Under the pieces are notes generated by a model. It did not search any database. It was not told the origin of the DNA and saw only the letters and a list, made by a program, of their open reading frames with translations. The translations under genes and the position numbers were made by a program. From NCBI GenBank assembly GCA_964422365.1, contig CAYRAV010000012.1:1-64000 (forward strand): a DNA stretch of 64,000 bases, written 5' to 3'. The DNA is from CAYRAV01 sp964422365. GTDB taxonomy: Bacteria > Bacillota > Clostridia > Lachnospirales > Lachnospiraceae. Positions 1 to 7,881 of the stretch are shown here, one piece after another; positions within the stretch are counted from its first letter, which is position 1, and each line of letters starts with the position of its first letter.

Positions 1-26
1 TGATAACAGAGGTTTTCCAGTTATCA
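1..26. repeat. 7-bp inverted repeat at window edge
   Basis: TGATAAC (1-7) and GTTATCA (20-26) form an inverted repeat with a 12-base spacer just beyond the 3' end of the MobC-like gene. It could be an operator or part of a transfer-origin region, since a relaxase gene would be expected further left, but the window ends here. No function can be assigned from this alone. Confidence 0.35.
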
Positions 27-28
27 CA

Positions 29-60
29 GCCCTAACAGTTGCCGCTGTCGGGGCTTTTTT
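29..60 (+). terminator. Rho-independent terminator reading rightward
   Basis: A ten-base stem (GCCCTAACAG with CTGTCGGGGC, one mismatch and one wobble) is followed directly by six T residues. It would stop a plus-strand transcript entering from the left of the window. It overlaps the last codons of the minus-strand mob gene, so it lies antisense to that gene. Confidence 0.7.
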
Positions 61-421
61 CTTCTCCGTTGACGTTGCCCTGCCACAGATATTTTGCTCC
101 ATCCAACATCCAAAGGATTGCTTTCAACATATCCTCATAAGATGTCTGTAACTCTCTGATTTCTTTGGTAGTAACATCCGACTTTTCATTTTTTATCTGT
201 CCCGCCAGTTCTTCCATGCGGTTCTGCATTTCCTGTAACTTTTCCACAATCTGATATACCGTTTCTTTCTTCCCTACCACACATACATGATTGTAAATAC
301 AGGAGCGGACAAAATAATCTTTCTTTTTCATGCCGCTTGCAAAAATCTTCGCTTCGATTTCTTCCCGTTCTCTGGGAGAAATACGAAAGCTGATTGTTGG
401 ATATTTGTGTGTTCCACTCAT
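32..421 (-). CDS. MobC-like relaxosome / mobilization protein
   Basis: 129 residues. The N-terminus (about residues 8-45, with ISFRISPREREEIEAK then a KKKDYFVRSCI helix) looks like the ribbon-helix-helix DNA-binding domain of MobC-type relaxosome accessory proteins, which help the relaxase nick oriT. The rest is a long helical, probably coiled-coil stretch (about 55-105). The start codon overlaps the integrase stop codon in an ATGA arrangement, so it is translated after the integrase in one minus-strand operon (xis-like, int, mob). The next gene to the left, outside the window, would be expected to be a relaxase. The family call rests on fold-like features and context; a general RHH regulator is the alternative. 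Confidence 0.65.
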   Translation of the reverse strand: MSGTHKYPTISFRISPREREEIEAKIFASGMKKKDYFVRSCIYNHVCVVGKKETVYQIVEKLQEMQNRMEELAGQIKNEKSDVTTKEIRELQTSYEDMLKAILWMLDGAKYLWQGNVNGEEKSPDSGNC

Positions 422-1503
422 TCCTCTGTACCCTCCTTAAATTCCATATTCAATAGCTCTGCCATTTGTATTTGTTCTGTCGGGAACATATGGGCATACC
501 GAAACGTAATATCAACACTTTCATGCCCTACCCTATTCCCGATTGATACTGCTGAAAATCCCATACTGATGAGTAAAGAAACGTGTGAGTGCCGCAAATC
601 GTGGATTCTAATGCGTTTTACCCCTGCTTTTCCTGCTCCCCTTGTCATTTCGTGGTGCAGGAAACTTTTAGTCAGATGAAAAATCCTATCTGTCGGAAGA
701 AAACCGTACAATCTGCTGATATAATCTTTTAATTCTTCACACAAGAAATCCGGCATACTCACATTCCGCTTGCTTTTCGGTGTTTTCGGGTCTGTAATCA
801 CATCTTTTTCCTCCAACCGCTGATATGATTTTGTTATGCGGATAACCTTATTATCAAAATCAATGTCCTGCGGCGTGAGGGCTAGTAATTCGCCGACACG
901 CAACCCACACCAATATAAAATCTGAAACGCATGATAGGAATATGGTTTGTCTTTTACTGCATCAATAAATTTCAGATATTCTTCTTTCGTCCAGAAAAGC
1001 ATTTCCTCCGCCTTCCCTTTTCCAAGCGGTCCGGCTTTGACAACAGGATTGCTCTTTAATTCGTAGAACCGTACCGCATGATTAAACAATGCACTCAACT
1101 CCGATTGCAGAGTTTTCAAATAAGTCGGTGCATAAGGCTTTCCTTTTTCATCACGATAAGAAATCTGCTCATTCTGCCACTGGATAATATCTTTTGCACG
1201 AATATCACACATTTTCTTATTCTCAAAGTACGGCAACAATTTTGTGCGTAAGATATGCTCCTTTGTCAGCCAAGTATTGTGTTTCAGCTTCGGCTTCATA
1301 TCTCTTGTGTATGCCTGCACAAATTCCCCGAAAGTCATATCCAAGTCAGCCGCTTCTTTCATACGGAAATGATGTTCCCACTCTGTCGCTTCTCTTTTGG
1401 TCTTGAACCCTCTTTTGACTTTCCGGCAATTCTTACCCGTCCAGTCGTAATAATGGAACGATACATACCATGTTCCACGCTGTTCATCTTTATATGCCGC
1501 CAT
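418..1503 (-). CDS. int: Tyrosine recombinase (integrase) of a mobilizable element
   Basis: 361 residues, normal for Tn916-type integrases. The N-terminal part (about 1-60) resembles the AP2-like arm-binding domain; about 55-150 is the SAM-like core-binding domain; about 165-350 is the catalytic domain. Catalytic residues can be read: Arg in CGLRVGELL (about 203), Lys in TPKSKRNVSMP, His and Arg in RIHDLRHSH (about 303-309), His in VGHESVD and the Tyr nucleophile in RYAHMF (about 340). It cuts and joins the attachment sites during integration and excision. It is cotranscribed with the xis-like gene 11 bp upstream and the mob gene that overlaps its end. The element probably integrated at the guaA 3' end 2.8 kb to the right. 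Confidence 0.95.
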   Translation of the reverse strand: MAAYKDEQRGTWYVSFHYYDWTGKNCRKVKRGFKTKREATEWEHHFRMKEAADLDMTFGEFVQAYTRDMKPKLKHNTWLTKEHILRTKLLPYFENKKMCDIRAKDIIQWQNEQISYRDEKGKPYAPTYLKTLQSELSALFNHAVRFYELKSNPVVKAGPLGKGKAEEMLFWTKEEYLKFIDAVKDKPYSYHAFQILYWCGLRVGELLALTPQDIDFDNKVIRITKSYQRLEEKDVITDPKTPKSKRNVSMPDFLCEELKDYISRLYGFLPTDRIFHLTKSFLHHEMTRGAGKAGVKRIRIHDLRHSHVSLLISMGFSAVSIGNRVGHESVDITFRYAHMFPTEQIQMAELLNMEFKEGTEE

Positions 1504-1514
1504 AATATCCCTCC

Positions 1515-1706
1515 TTAGTTCGCTGCCTGCGCCATTCCATAGAATTTTTCTTCATAGTATTTTCTGCTAACACGTCCGGCAATTGTGATAAACCCTTTTT
1601 CTTCCAGTTCCTCATTCATCTGTCGTACTAATTTGTAAGCAAATGGTTTGGAAACACCCAACTCCTGCGCTACCTCCCCTGCAGTTACAAACAGCTCATT
1701 CTTCAT
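1515..1706 (-). CDS. Excisionase-like small HTH protein
   Basis: 63 residues with a winged-helix or MerR-like fold near the N-terminus (VTAGEVAQELGVSKPFAYKL, about 7-26), then a short basic wing. It ends 11 bp upstream of the integrase start and reads the same way, the usual place of excisionases and recombination directionality factors. An AGGAGG site sits about 5 bp ahead of the ATG. Established role of the family: bend DNA near the attachment site and bias the integrase toward excision; it could also repress its own promoter. Function is inferred from size, fold and position. Confidence 0.75.
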   Translation of the reverse strand: MKNELFVTAGEVAQELGVSKPFAYKLVRQMNEELEEKGFITIAGRVSRKYYEEKFYGMAQAAN

Positions 1707-1723
1707 TCGATATCCTCCTTTTA

Positions 1724-1834
1724 TTTAGCGTTTTTGTTAAATCTTGTATATGTAGTATACTTAACATTTCTGTTATTGTCAATAGCTTATTTGTTAAACT
1801 TATCTTTTTTATTAAATTTAGCATTTCTGATAAG
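1724..1834. promoter_or_regulatory. Four 16-17 bp direct repeats upstream of the xis-int operon
   Basis: Variants of TTAGCATTTCTGTTAA start near 1725, 1761, 1782 and 1818, giving spacings of 36, 21 and 36 bp. They fill the AT-rich gap between the xis-like gene and the divergent acetyltransferase. Their regular layout suggests binding sites for the small HTH protein, for an element regulator or for the integrase arm-binding domain. The repeats are visible; the ligand is inferred. Confidence 0.5.
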
Positions 1835-1908
1835 TTTTTGTTGCTGTATTATTTGAATTATGCTAGAATATAGAAGAAACACAGAAGCATTGATTTGAGA
1901 GGTTGCAC

Positions 1909-2382
1909 ATGGACTATACGATACGGAAAATAAAAAAACAGGAATACCCGTTACTGGACAATTTTCTATACGAAGCGATATTTATTCCAGAGGGCATTGA
2001 ACCTCCACCCAAAACCATTATTGCATCTCCCGAATTGCAGGTTTATGTCGAGCATTTCGGAGCGTTAAAAGATGATTGGGGATTAGTAGCAGAGGTTGAC
2101 GGAAAAGTTGTCGGTGCTGTTTGGGTTCGTATTATGAATGATTATGGACATATAGATGATGAAACGCCCTCTTTGGCAATCTCTTTATATAAAGAATATC
2201 GGGGCTTTGGCATTGGAACAGCCATGATGAAAGAAATACTTGTTCTGCTTAAATTGCATGAATATAGCCGAGTTTCCCTTTCTGTTCAAAAAGCCAATTA
2301 TGCGGCAAAGCTGTATCTAAAGGTTGGTTTTGAGATTGTAAGGGAGAGCGAAGAAGAATACAGTATGGTGAACTGTCTATAA
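1909..2382 (+). CDS. GNAT family N-acetyltransferase
   Basis: 157 residues from the ATG at 1909, which has GAGAGG six bases upstream; a TTG two codons earlier has no usable spacing. The acetyl-CoA binding loop appears in YRGFGIGTAMMKEIL (about 102-116), preceded by the central strand SLAISLYKEY and followed by the usual NYAAKLYLKVGFEIV motif near the C-terminus. It transfers an acetyl group from acetyl-CoA to an amine; the substrate cannot be read from sequence. It is cargo of the guaA-side element and is followed 35 bp later by a second, different GNAT. Confidence 0.85.
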   Translation: MDYTIRKIKKQEYPLLDNFLYEAIFIPEGIEPPPKTIIASPELQVYVEHFGALKDDWGLVAEVDGKVVGAVWVRIMNDYGHIDDETPSLAISLYKEYRGFGIGTAMMKEILVLLKLHEYSRVSLSVQKANYAAKLYLKVGFEIVRESEEEYSMVNCL

Positions 2383-2417
2383 CAAATTTATAAATAAATT
2401 GAAAGGACATTCCATTT

Positions 2418-2918
2418 ATGAGAATCCGACCATATATACCAAGCAAAGATTACGAATATGTATCAAAATGGATTGATAACGAAAGAACTCACGCCTTTTG
2501 GTGTGCAAATCTTTTGCCCTATCCCATGACACAAAAATCTTTCCATGATTTATTAGAAAAAAATTCAATGGACTGGACAGATAGTGCTTATGTAGCAACA
2601 GAAGATAATGGACAGCCAATAGGCTTCTTCTGCTATTCTGTCAATACAAAGGATAATATTGGTTTTCTTAAATTTGTAATTATAGACAAGGCAAAACGTG
2701 GAAATGGTTACGGAAAAGAAATGTTGAATCTAGCTCTGCAATATGCTTTTCAGATAACCGGCGCAAAGGCAGTTCAACTGAATGTTTTCAATGAAAACCC
2801 TTTAGCGAAACAATGCTATGAAAAAGTTGGCTTTGTTGATAGAAATATTGATAAAGATGTTTTTTCATATAAAGACGAACTTTGGAGCAGATGTAACATG
2901 ATAGCTTCAAAACAATAA
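2418..2918 (+). CDS. GNAT family N-acetyltransferase
   Basis: 166 residues, with GAAAGGA 10 bp before the ATG. The core GNAT strand and CoA loop are readable (LKFVIIDKAKRGNGYGKEM, about 83-101), and the C-terminal NPLAKQCYEKVGF segment matches the family. The N-terminal YVSKWIDNERTHAFW stretch resembles RimJ/RimL-like enzymes and antibiotic or peptide acetyltransferases. Two adjacent, dissimilar acetyltransferases in an integrative element suggest detoxification or resistance cargo, but the acceptor is unknown. Confidence 0.85.
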   Translation: MRIRPYIPSKDYEYVSKWIDNERTHAFWCANLLPYPMTQKSFHDLLEKNSMDWTDSAYVATEDNGQPIGFFCYSVNTKDNIGFLKFVIIDKAKRGNGYGKEMLNLALQYAFQITGAKAVQLNVFNENPLAKQCYEKVGFVDRNIDKDVFSYKDELWSRCNMIASKQ

Positions 2919-2940
2919 TTCTACTTTACAGAAAGGACAC

Positions 2941-3519
2941 ATGATTATGGTATTAGGAGAACGGATAAAAAGAATACGCACATTCCGAGGCTTGACACAG
3001 CGTGAATTGGGCTTGAAATTGGGATATGAGGAACGCAATGCTGATGTTCGTATCGCACAGTATGAATCCGGCTATCGTGTTCCCAAAAACAACACCTTAA
3101 TGGAAATGGCAAAGATACTGAACATCAATTATATCCATTTTATTGGCGTTACTCCCGGTTGCGCCGAGGATATTATGCTTACATTGCTTTGGCTTGATGA
3201 AGATGACCGTAGCACGATTCATTTGTTTCAGCTTGTCCGCAACCCCGGCAAAGCCAATCATTCCGATGATAAGTCGGTGCGTTACTATGACAATGATGAT
3301 TGGCCTGCGCATCCGCCAGTAGGTATGTGGTTAGAGTATGGATTAGTCAATGATTTCATGCGTGAGTGGTGTCTGCGAAAAGAGCAGTTGAAAAGTGGGG
3401 AGATTTCAGAGGACGAATATTTTGAATGGAAAATCAACTGGCCTGCTACAAGCAGTAGTGTTGATGAAAACGGACATGATAAGAAAAACAATAGCTTTAA
3501 GTGGAGAAAGGAGAACTAA
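2941..3519 (+). CDS. XRE family HTH protein with an uncharacterised C-terminal region
   Basis: 192 residues. Residues about 6-75 form a lambda-repressor-type helix-turn-helix (GERIKRIRTFRGLTQRELGLK, then IAQYESGYRVPKNNTL). The remaining half, rich in Trp, Asp and Glu (DNDDWPAHPPVGMWLEYGL), is not a domain I recognise. It follows the two acetyltransferases with an AGAAAGGAC ribosome site and its end contains the ribosome site of the next gene, so 1909-4258 is likely one transcript. It may regulate this operon or transfer functions to the left. Base composition is less AT-rich than in its neighbours, hinting at a separate origin. Confidence 0.8.
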   Translation: MIMVLGERIKRIRTFRGLTQRELGLKLGYEERNADVRIAQYESGYRVPKNNTLMEMAKILNINYIHFIGVTPGCAEDIMLTLLWLDEDDRSTIHLFQLVRNPGKANHSDDKSVRYYDNDDWPAHPPVGMWLEYGLVNDFMREWCLRKEQLKSGEISEDEYFEWKINWPATSSSVDENGHDKKNNSFKWRKEN

Positions 3520-3524
3520 ATACT

Positions 3525-3806
3525 ATGACAATCAAAGAATATGCACACGAACAGGCAACCAAACTTATCCGTAAGCCTACAAAAAGTACAATTATTAAAG
3601 TTGTAAATGACATTATTAATTGCCAATCAAATGGACAACCTATAACATCTTCACAAATCAATCAAATACTTTCATATATTGAAATTGAGGTAGGAGATTT
3701 ACAGGTATTGTGTGAAGCTTTTGATAATACTGAAACTCTCTCTCTTATGGGACAAGTACGTGAACTGATTGCACAAGCTCAAACTGCCAAAAACAAAGGA
3801 GAATGA
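3525..3806 (+). CDS. Small hypothetical protein
   Basis: 93 residues from ATG 3525, served by AAAGGAG at 3507-3513 inside the end of the preceding gene; a GTG at 3501 would overlap that gene and lacks a site. The sequence is soluble and mostly helical (AHEQATKLIRKPTKSTIIKV, then a Gln-rich hinge and an acidic helix). I do not recognise the family. The stop codon is followed within 3 bp by the start of the next gene, so the pair is translationally coupled and may work together. Confidence 0.7.
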   Translation: MTIKEYAHEQATKLIRKPTKSTIIKVVNDIINCQSNGQPITSSQINQILSYIEIEVGDLQVLCEAFDNTETLSLMGQVRELIAQAQTAKNKGE

Positions 3807-3808
3807 TT

Positions 3809-4258
3809 ATGGATATAGCAATCATTATTTCAATTGTTTCACTCATCGTATCAATTGTTAATGTTCTTATGTATATAAAACTTACTATCAAATATAATGC
3901 TATGGTTTCAACACAGACACTAACAGCGCAGGGAGCATTTGAAACGCAAATCAGAAGCCTTATCTCTGATGCAACAAAAGAAATAACTCATTACGCTATC
4001 GAATTGCAACGTGAGCCGGAAAATTCAATACTTCAGCAAGCATATTTTACAGCTGAAGAACAGTATCGAAATGCTTACGAAGAAGCCTGCGGCAAGTATA
4101 TTGATGGGAAAATTGATAAGGTTCGTTTTGAAAAATTGTATAAACAAGAAATTTATAAGTTAGTAAATGATGATAATCAAAAAAAATTTTATGCAACTAA
4201 TCAATCTACATATGCCAGTACCATATCAGTATATAAAGAATGGTTTAGCCAAGCTTAA
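3809..4258 (+). CDS. Small protein with one N-terminal membrane helix
   Basis: 149 residues from ATG 3809, preceded seven bases earlier by AGGAG; an ATG at 3803 overlaps the previous stop and has no spacing. Residues 3-28 form a strongly hydrophobic Ile/Val/Leu helix, followed by a helical cytoplasmic-looking domain (QTLTAQGAFETQIRSLISDA onward) ending in a Tyr/Ser-rich tail. Family unknown. It is the last gene before the presumed attachment site at guaA and pairs with the small gene upstream. Confidence 0.7.
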   Translation: MDIAIIISIVSLIVSIVNVLMYIKLTIKYNAMVSTQTLTAQGAFETQIRSLISDATKEITHYAIELQREPENSILQQAYFTAEEQYRNAYEEACGKYIDGKIDKVRFEKLYKQEIYKLVNDDNQKKFYATNQSTYASTISVYKEWFSQA

Positions 4259-4362
4259 TTCTAATTTAGGTATCAAAAAGGTATCACGCCCCACATCAAA
4301 AGCCGGAAAGTCCACTGTTTATGCGGCTTCCCGGCTCTCTGTTTACTATTCAAACTCAATCG
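4259..4362. other. Probable element/chromosome junction at the 3' end of guaA
   Basis: The element genes stop at 4258 and guaA ends at 4346. The guaA 3' end is an established integration target for tyrosine-recombinase elements. GGTATCA is directly repeated at 4269 and 4280, as Int arm sites often are. The crossover core is probably within the last 15-20 bp of guaA. The partner copy should lie to the left of the window; I found no second copy of TATTCAAACTCAAT inside it. Confidence 0.5.
4299..4342. terminator. Hairpin between element operon and guaA
   Basis: AGCCGGAAAG (4301-4310) pairs with CTTCCCGGCT (4327-4336) apart from one mismatch, with a 16-base loop. It separates the convergent element operon and guaA. 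T runs on either side are weak, so it may work in both directions with modest strength. Confidence 0.5.
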
Positions 4363-5887
4363 TCCCCGGCGGCTTACTAGTCAAATCATACATAACTCGA
4401 TTAACTCCCTTAACCTCATTAATTATCCTGCCAGTAATTTTTATCAACACTTCAATTGGCAATTCTGCACATTCTGCTGTCATAAAATCGGATGTATTCA
4501 CTGCACGTAATGCTACTGCGTAATCATATGTTCTTTCATCTCCCATAACACCAACTGAACGCATATTAGTCAAAGCAGCAAAATACTGTCCCAGTCCTTT
4601 ATCCAATCCTGCCTTTGCAATTTCTTCTCGGTAAATTGCATCTGCATCCTGCACAATTTTTACTTTTTCCGCTGTTACTTCGCCAATAATACGAATTCCT
4701 AATCCAGGACCTGGAAATGGCTGTCTATAAACCAAATATTCTGGAATTCCCAACTCTAGTCCTGCCTTTCGTACCTCATCTTTAAATAATAAACGCAATG
4801 GTTCAATAATTTCCTTAAAATCTACACAATCAGGTAACCCACCTACATTATGATGTGATTTAATCACTGCTGCTTTTCCTAAACCACTTTCAATCACATC
4901 AGGATAAATAGTCCCTTGTACTAGATAATCTACTGCTCCGATTTTCTGTGCCTCTTCTTCAAATACACGGATAAATTCTTCACCAATAATTTTTCTCTTA
5001 GCTTCTGGTTCAGACACACCTTTTAATCTTTCATAAAAACGCTCCTGTGCATTGACACGAATAAAATTCAAATCATAATGCCCATTTTGTCCAAATACGG
5101 CTTCTACTTCATCTCCTTCGTTTTTGCGAAGCAAACCTTGGTCTACAAATACACATGTAAGCTGCTTTCCTACTGCTTTTGACAATAAAACTGCTGCCAC
5201 AGAAGAATCTACACCACCTGACAAAGCACATAATACCTTTCCATTTCCAACTTTCTCACGAATTTCTTTGATGGTTGTTTCCACAAAAGAAGACATTTTC
5301 CAATCTCCTGTACATTCACACACATCATAAACAAAATTAGAAAGCATTTTTGTTCCTTCTTGTGTGTGCATTACCTCCGGATGGAACTGTACTGCGTATA
5401 ACTTTTTTTCTGCATTTTCCATTGCTGCAACTGGACATACTGGTGTATGCGCAGTCACCTTAAAATCATCTGGTGCTGTTTCTATATAATCAGTATGGCT
5501 CATCCAGCAAATTGTATTTGAAGATACATTTTGAAATAATACGGAAGTAGTATCTACATCCACTTTGGTCTTGCCATATTCACTAACTGGTGCTGTTGAA
5601 ACTTCTCCACCTAGTATATAAGACATCAGTTGGGAACCATAACATATTCCTAAGATTGGAATTCCCAATTCAAAAATTTCTTTCGAACATCTTGCAGAAT
5701 CTTCGCCATATACACTATTTGGCCCGCCTGTAAAAATAATTCCCTTCGGATTCATTTCCCTAATCTTATCTAAACTTAAATTATAGGGATGTACTTCACA
5801 ATATACATTACATTCTCTGACTCTTCTTGCAATCAGCTGATTGTATTGTCCGCCAAAATCAAGTACAATTACCATCTCTTTTTTCAC
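4346..5887 (-). CDS. guaA: GMP synthase (glutamine-hydrolysing)
   Basis: 513 residues from the GTG at 5887, which has AGGAGG seven bases upstream; an ATG ten codons earlier would place the ribosome site inside the coding region. The enzyme converts XMP to GMP using ATP and glutamine. The N-terminal class I amidotransferase shows the Cys nucleophile in GICYGSQLM (about 80) and the His/Glu of QFHPEVMHT. The ATP pyrophosphatase domain has the PP-loop LSGGVDSSVAA (about 225), and the C-terminal dimerisation domain ends SKPPGTIEFE. Length and motifs are canonical. Its 3' end is intact although an integrative element abuts it, as expected for site-specific insertion that rebuilds the gene end. Confidence 0.98.
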   Translation of the reverse strand: MKKEMVIVLDFGGQYNQLIARRVRECNVYCEVHPYNLSLDKIREMNPKGIIFTGGPNSVYGEDSARCSKEIFELGIPILGICYGSQLMSYILGGEVSTAPVSEYGKTKVDVDTTSVLFQNVSSNTICWMSHTDYIETAPDDFKVTAHTPVCPVAAMENAEKKLYAVQFHPEVMHTQEGTKMLSNFVYDVCECTGDWKMSSFVETTIKEIREKVGNGKVLCALSGGVDSSVAAVLLSKAVGKQLTCVFVDQGLLRKNEGDEVEAVFGQNGHYDLNFIRVNAQERFYERLKGVSEPEAKRKIIGEEFIRVFEEEAQKIGAVDYLVQGTIYPDVIESGLGKAAVIKSHHNVGGLPDCVDFKEIIEPLRLLFKDEVRKAGLELGIPEYLVYRQPFPGPGLGIRIIGEVTAEKVKIVQDADAIYREEIAKAGLDKGLGQYFAALTNMRSVGVMGDERTYDYAVALRAVNTSDFMTAECAELPIEVLIKITGRIINEVKGVNRVMYDLTSKPPGTIEFE

Positions 5888-6155
5888 TCGAATTCCTCCT
5901 AATTGTTTTTTTATCATACCATTTTGCCTTTTTTAACAACAGTGTTATGCTGCCTTAATGATTAAACATGTGCAAAGTTTGGATATACATAAGTACTTTC
6001 ATTATACTACATTTTTTTCACACACACTAGTAAGAAAAATCAGTTTTTTAAATTGTTTTCAAAAATTCTATATTTCTACTTTTTGAATACAAATTTTATG
6101 CACATTTTTTCTGCATTTTATCATCTTTTTACATACATATCAATATTGTCCCCCA
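5888..6155. other. AT-rich guaA upstream region
   Basis: The stretch ahead of guaA is AT-rich with no gene. I looked on the minus strand for a purine riboswitch core and did not find one. TTGCAC near 5968 could be a weak -35 box, without a convincing -10. A MITE-like element follows at 6156. Confidence 0.4.
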
Positions 6156-6321
6156 CTAGAGCATGTTTGAAAATTGCTTGTTACAAGATGTACATCACAA
6201 TTTGTGGGAGATTTGTTCCAAATTTATGAGTTGCAGCGGACTACATTGAATGAATTTGGGGCAAATAGCACACAAAGTGGGGCATGCAGATTGAGGCAAT
6301 GAATTTTCAAACACACTCTAG
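6156..6321. mobile_element. MITE-like element, family 1, copy without internal module
   Basis: 166 bp bounded by inverted ends: CTAGAGCATGTTTGAAAATT on the left and the complement of AATTTTCAAACACACTCTAG on the right. No transposase is encoded. The flanks match the copies at 29262 and 36844, but the 63-bp GC-richer module found in those is absent. Ends in CTAG, which may include a target duplication. Confidence 0.75.
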
Positions 6322-6420
6322 TCCCCAAGTCTGCATTTTCATAGAAGCAATAATAAAAGCAGTTATACCTATCTGTCCATTTTTAAAAAGAAAATTTTTG
6401 CTTTTCCAATAAACCAAAGG

Positions 6421-6867
6421 TTATTTTTTCATATTATAATTGGTCAAAATAATTCCCTGCCGCTCTACTTCCTGTTTCTTTATCACCTTATAGCCTCTTT
6501 TCTCAAAAAAAGATCTGGCAGTAATAGAAACATTTGCACTAATATCTGCTGTATTAACTGCATTTTCCAACTCATTACAGATTGCTGTTGCAATTCCCTT
6601 ATGCTGATAATCTTTGTGAACAAACAATCTATCTAAATAACCTGTTTTATCCATATCCCCAAACCCAACTATAACATCATTTTCAACTGCGACAACAGAA
6701 TAATTCTTTGATAAAGATTTATTCCACTCTCCTAAATCCATGTTTTCAGTTGCCCATGCATTTAACTGTTCTTCTGTATAATCATTTGCATTTACAGAGT
6801 GGACAGTATCATAAAATAGTTCTGCAAGATATTTACAGTCTGATTCTTCATACTTTCTTATTATCAT
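6421..6867 (-). CDS. GNAT family N-acetyltransferase
   Basis: 148 residues with AAGAGG 8 bp ahead of the ATG. The N-terminus IIRKYEESDCKYLAELFYDT and the CoA-binding motif VHKDYQHKGIATAIC (about 82-96), followed by ITARSFFEKRGYKVIKKQ, are those of small YafP-type acetyltransferases. It is monocistronic between guaA and yfbR. The substrate cannot be read. The gene is AT-rich like its surroundings and looks chromosomal rather than recently acquired. Confidence 0.85.
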   Translation of the reverse strand: MIIRKYEESDCKYLAELFYDTVHSVNANDYTEEQLNAWATENMDLGEWNKSLSKNYSVVAVENDVIVGFGDMDKTGYLDRLFVHKDYQHKGIATAICNELENAVNTADISANVSITARSFFEKRGYKVIKKQEVERQGIILTNYNMKK

Positions 6868-7088
6868 TTCAAAACCTCTTATTTGAAAATTGTGAAACCG
6901 TTATACTACTTTACCCTTCAATCTTTTTCATATTTCCTATACTCTTAGTAGTGTAACTCCTATTTACACCTATTAATTTATTTTCCACATATTTCTAAAT
7001 CCCTTTCCCTTCTCTTATTCCTGCCTCTATTGCATGCTCTGTATATCCCAACAAGTAATTCCATATCCATATAAAGCACTTAGGATCT
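6868..7088. other. Intergenic, AT-rich
   Basis: No gene or convincing signal; it contains the upstream region of the minus-strand acetyltransferase. An open frame at 6995-7219 runs into the adjacent repeat and is not counted as a gene. Confidence 0.4.
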
Positions 7089-7235
7089 ATAGGAAAATAA
7101 CTGACACATCTTGACTTGTCTATTTCTCCGATTGCACAGCCAAAAAAGCCTCTCCGCAGCCCGCTGCGCCTACGTTTTTTGACCTGCACCCTCGAAGAAA
7201 TATCCTGCGCAATCTGCATCAGTTATTTTTCTACA
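7089..7235. mobile_element. MITE-like element, family 2
   Basis: About 147 bp with imperfect inverted ends: TAGGAAAATAACTGA on the left and TCAGTTATTTTTCTA on the right; similarity extends a further 8-10 bases inward. The interior is much richer in G and C than the flanks (GCAGCCCGCTGCGCC). It leaves a 74-codon open frame on the minus strand with an odd Arg/Lys-rich N-terminus, which I take as a by-product of the repeat. No other copy is in the window. Confidence 0.55.
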
Positions 7236-7256
7236 GCTCCTTACAATCTTATATCT

Positions 7257-7856
7257 CTACTTCACAATTTTCTCTCCACTCAATTCATCTAAGTTTCTTT
7301 CATATGGCATCAAAAATTCTTCCAGAAAAATATCAACTTCCTCTAATTGCATCTTTTTCAGACTTACCAATGTACTTTTCTCTGCCCCTAAAAATTCCTG
7401 ATTTCCATTTTTTCTTTCTTCTATACATTTTATCAATGCAGAAAGTTTATCTGCTGCCTTTTCCAATTTCCAAAGATATGCATCCTCTGCTTCTGCAACC
7501 AACAAAGACTGATAATATTCCCTAAAATCCTGTGGCAGCATAGACAGCATTTTTCTTGCTGCTCTTTCTTCTACTTCTTTATATGCTTTTTTCATATCTT
7601 CACTATAATATTTTATTGGTGTTGGCAAATCTCCTGTTAATATTTCCGTACAATCATGATATAACCCAATTAATGCCGCCCTCTCCACATTCCAATGATT
7701 TCCCAATCTTACATTACTAATCACTGCAAGTGCATGGGATAGCATGGCAACCTCCATTGAATGTTCACTAACATTTTCCTTTCCTGAGTTCCGCATCAAT
7801 GCCCACCGCTCAATATACCTCATTCTTGACATCATAGCATAAAATTGATTCTCCAC
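7257..7856 (-). CDS. yfbR: 5'-deoxynucleotidase, YfbR-like HD domain phosphohydrolase
   Basis: 199 residues, the same length as E. coli YfbR. It hydrolyses deoxynucleoside 5'-monophosphates to deoxynucleosides and so helps balance dNTP pools. Metal ligands of the HD fold are visible: His in VSEHSMEVA (about 33), HD in GLYHDCTEIL (about 68-69) and Asp in LEKAADKLSAL (about 137). The Arg-Trp pair of IERWALMRN (18-19), which gives deoxyribose specificity in YfbR, is present. The start is GTG; the ribosome site is weak, but alignment of the N-terminus with the family supports it. It begins 25 bp after uvrA on the same strand, so it is probably cotranscribed with a repair gene. Confidence 0.9.
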   Translation of the reverse strand: MENQFYAMMSRMRYIERWALMRNSGKENVSEHSMEVAMLSHALAVISNVRLGNHWNVERAALIGLYHDCTEILTGDLPTPIKYYSEDMKKAYKEVEERAARKMLSMLPQDFREYYQSLLVAEAEDAYLWKLEKAADKLSALIKCIEERKNGNQEFLGAEKSTLVSLKKMQLEEVDIFLEEFLMPYERNLDELSGEKIVK

Positions 7857-7881
7857 ACTTCACACCAGACCTTTCCTGCTC

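Noticed and set aside
5888..6155. Purine riboswitch ahead of guaA
   Set aside because: Searched on the minus strand for the conserved core; not found.
6995..7219. 74-codon minus-strand open frame
   Set aside because: It lies mostly in an inverted-repeat element and has an unnatural composition; no ribosome site.
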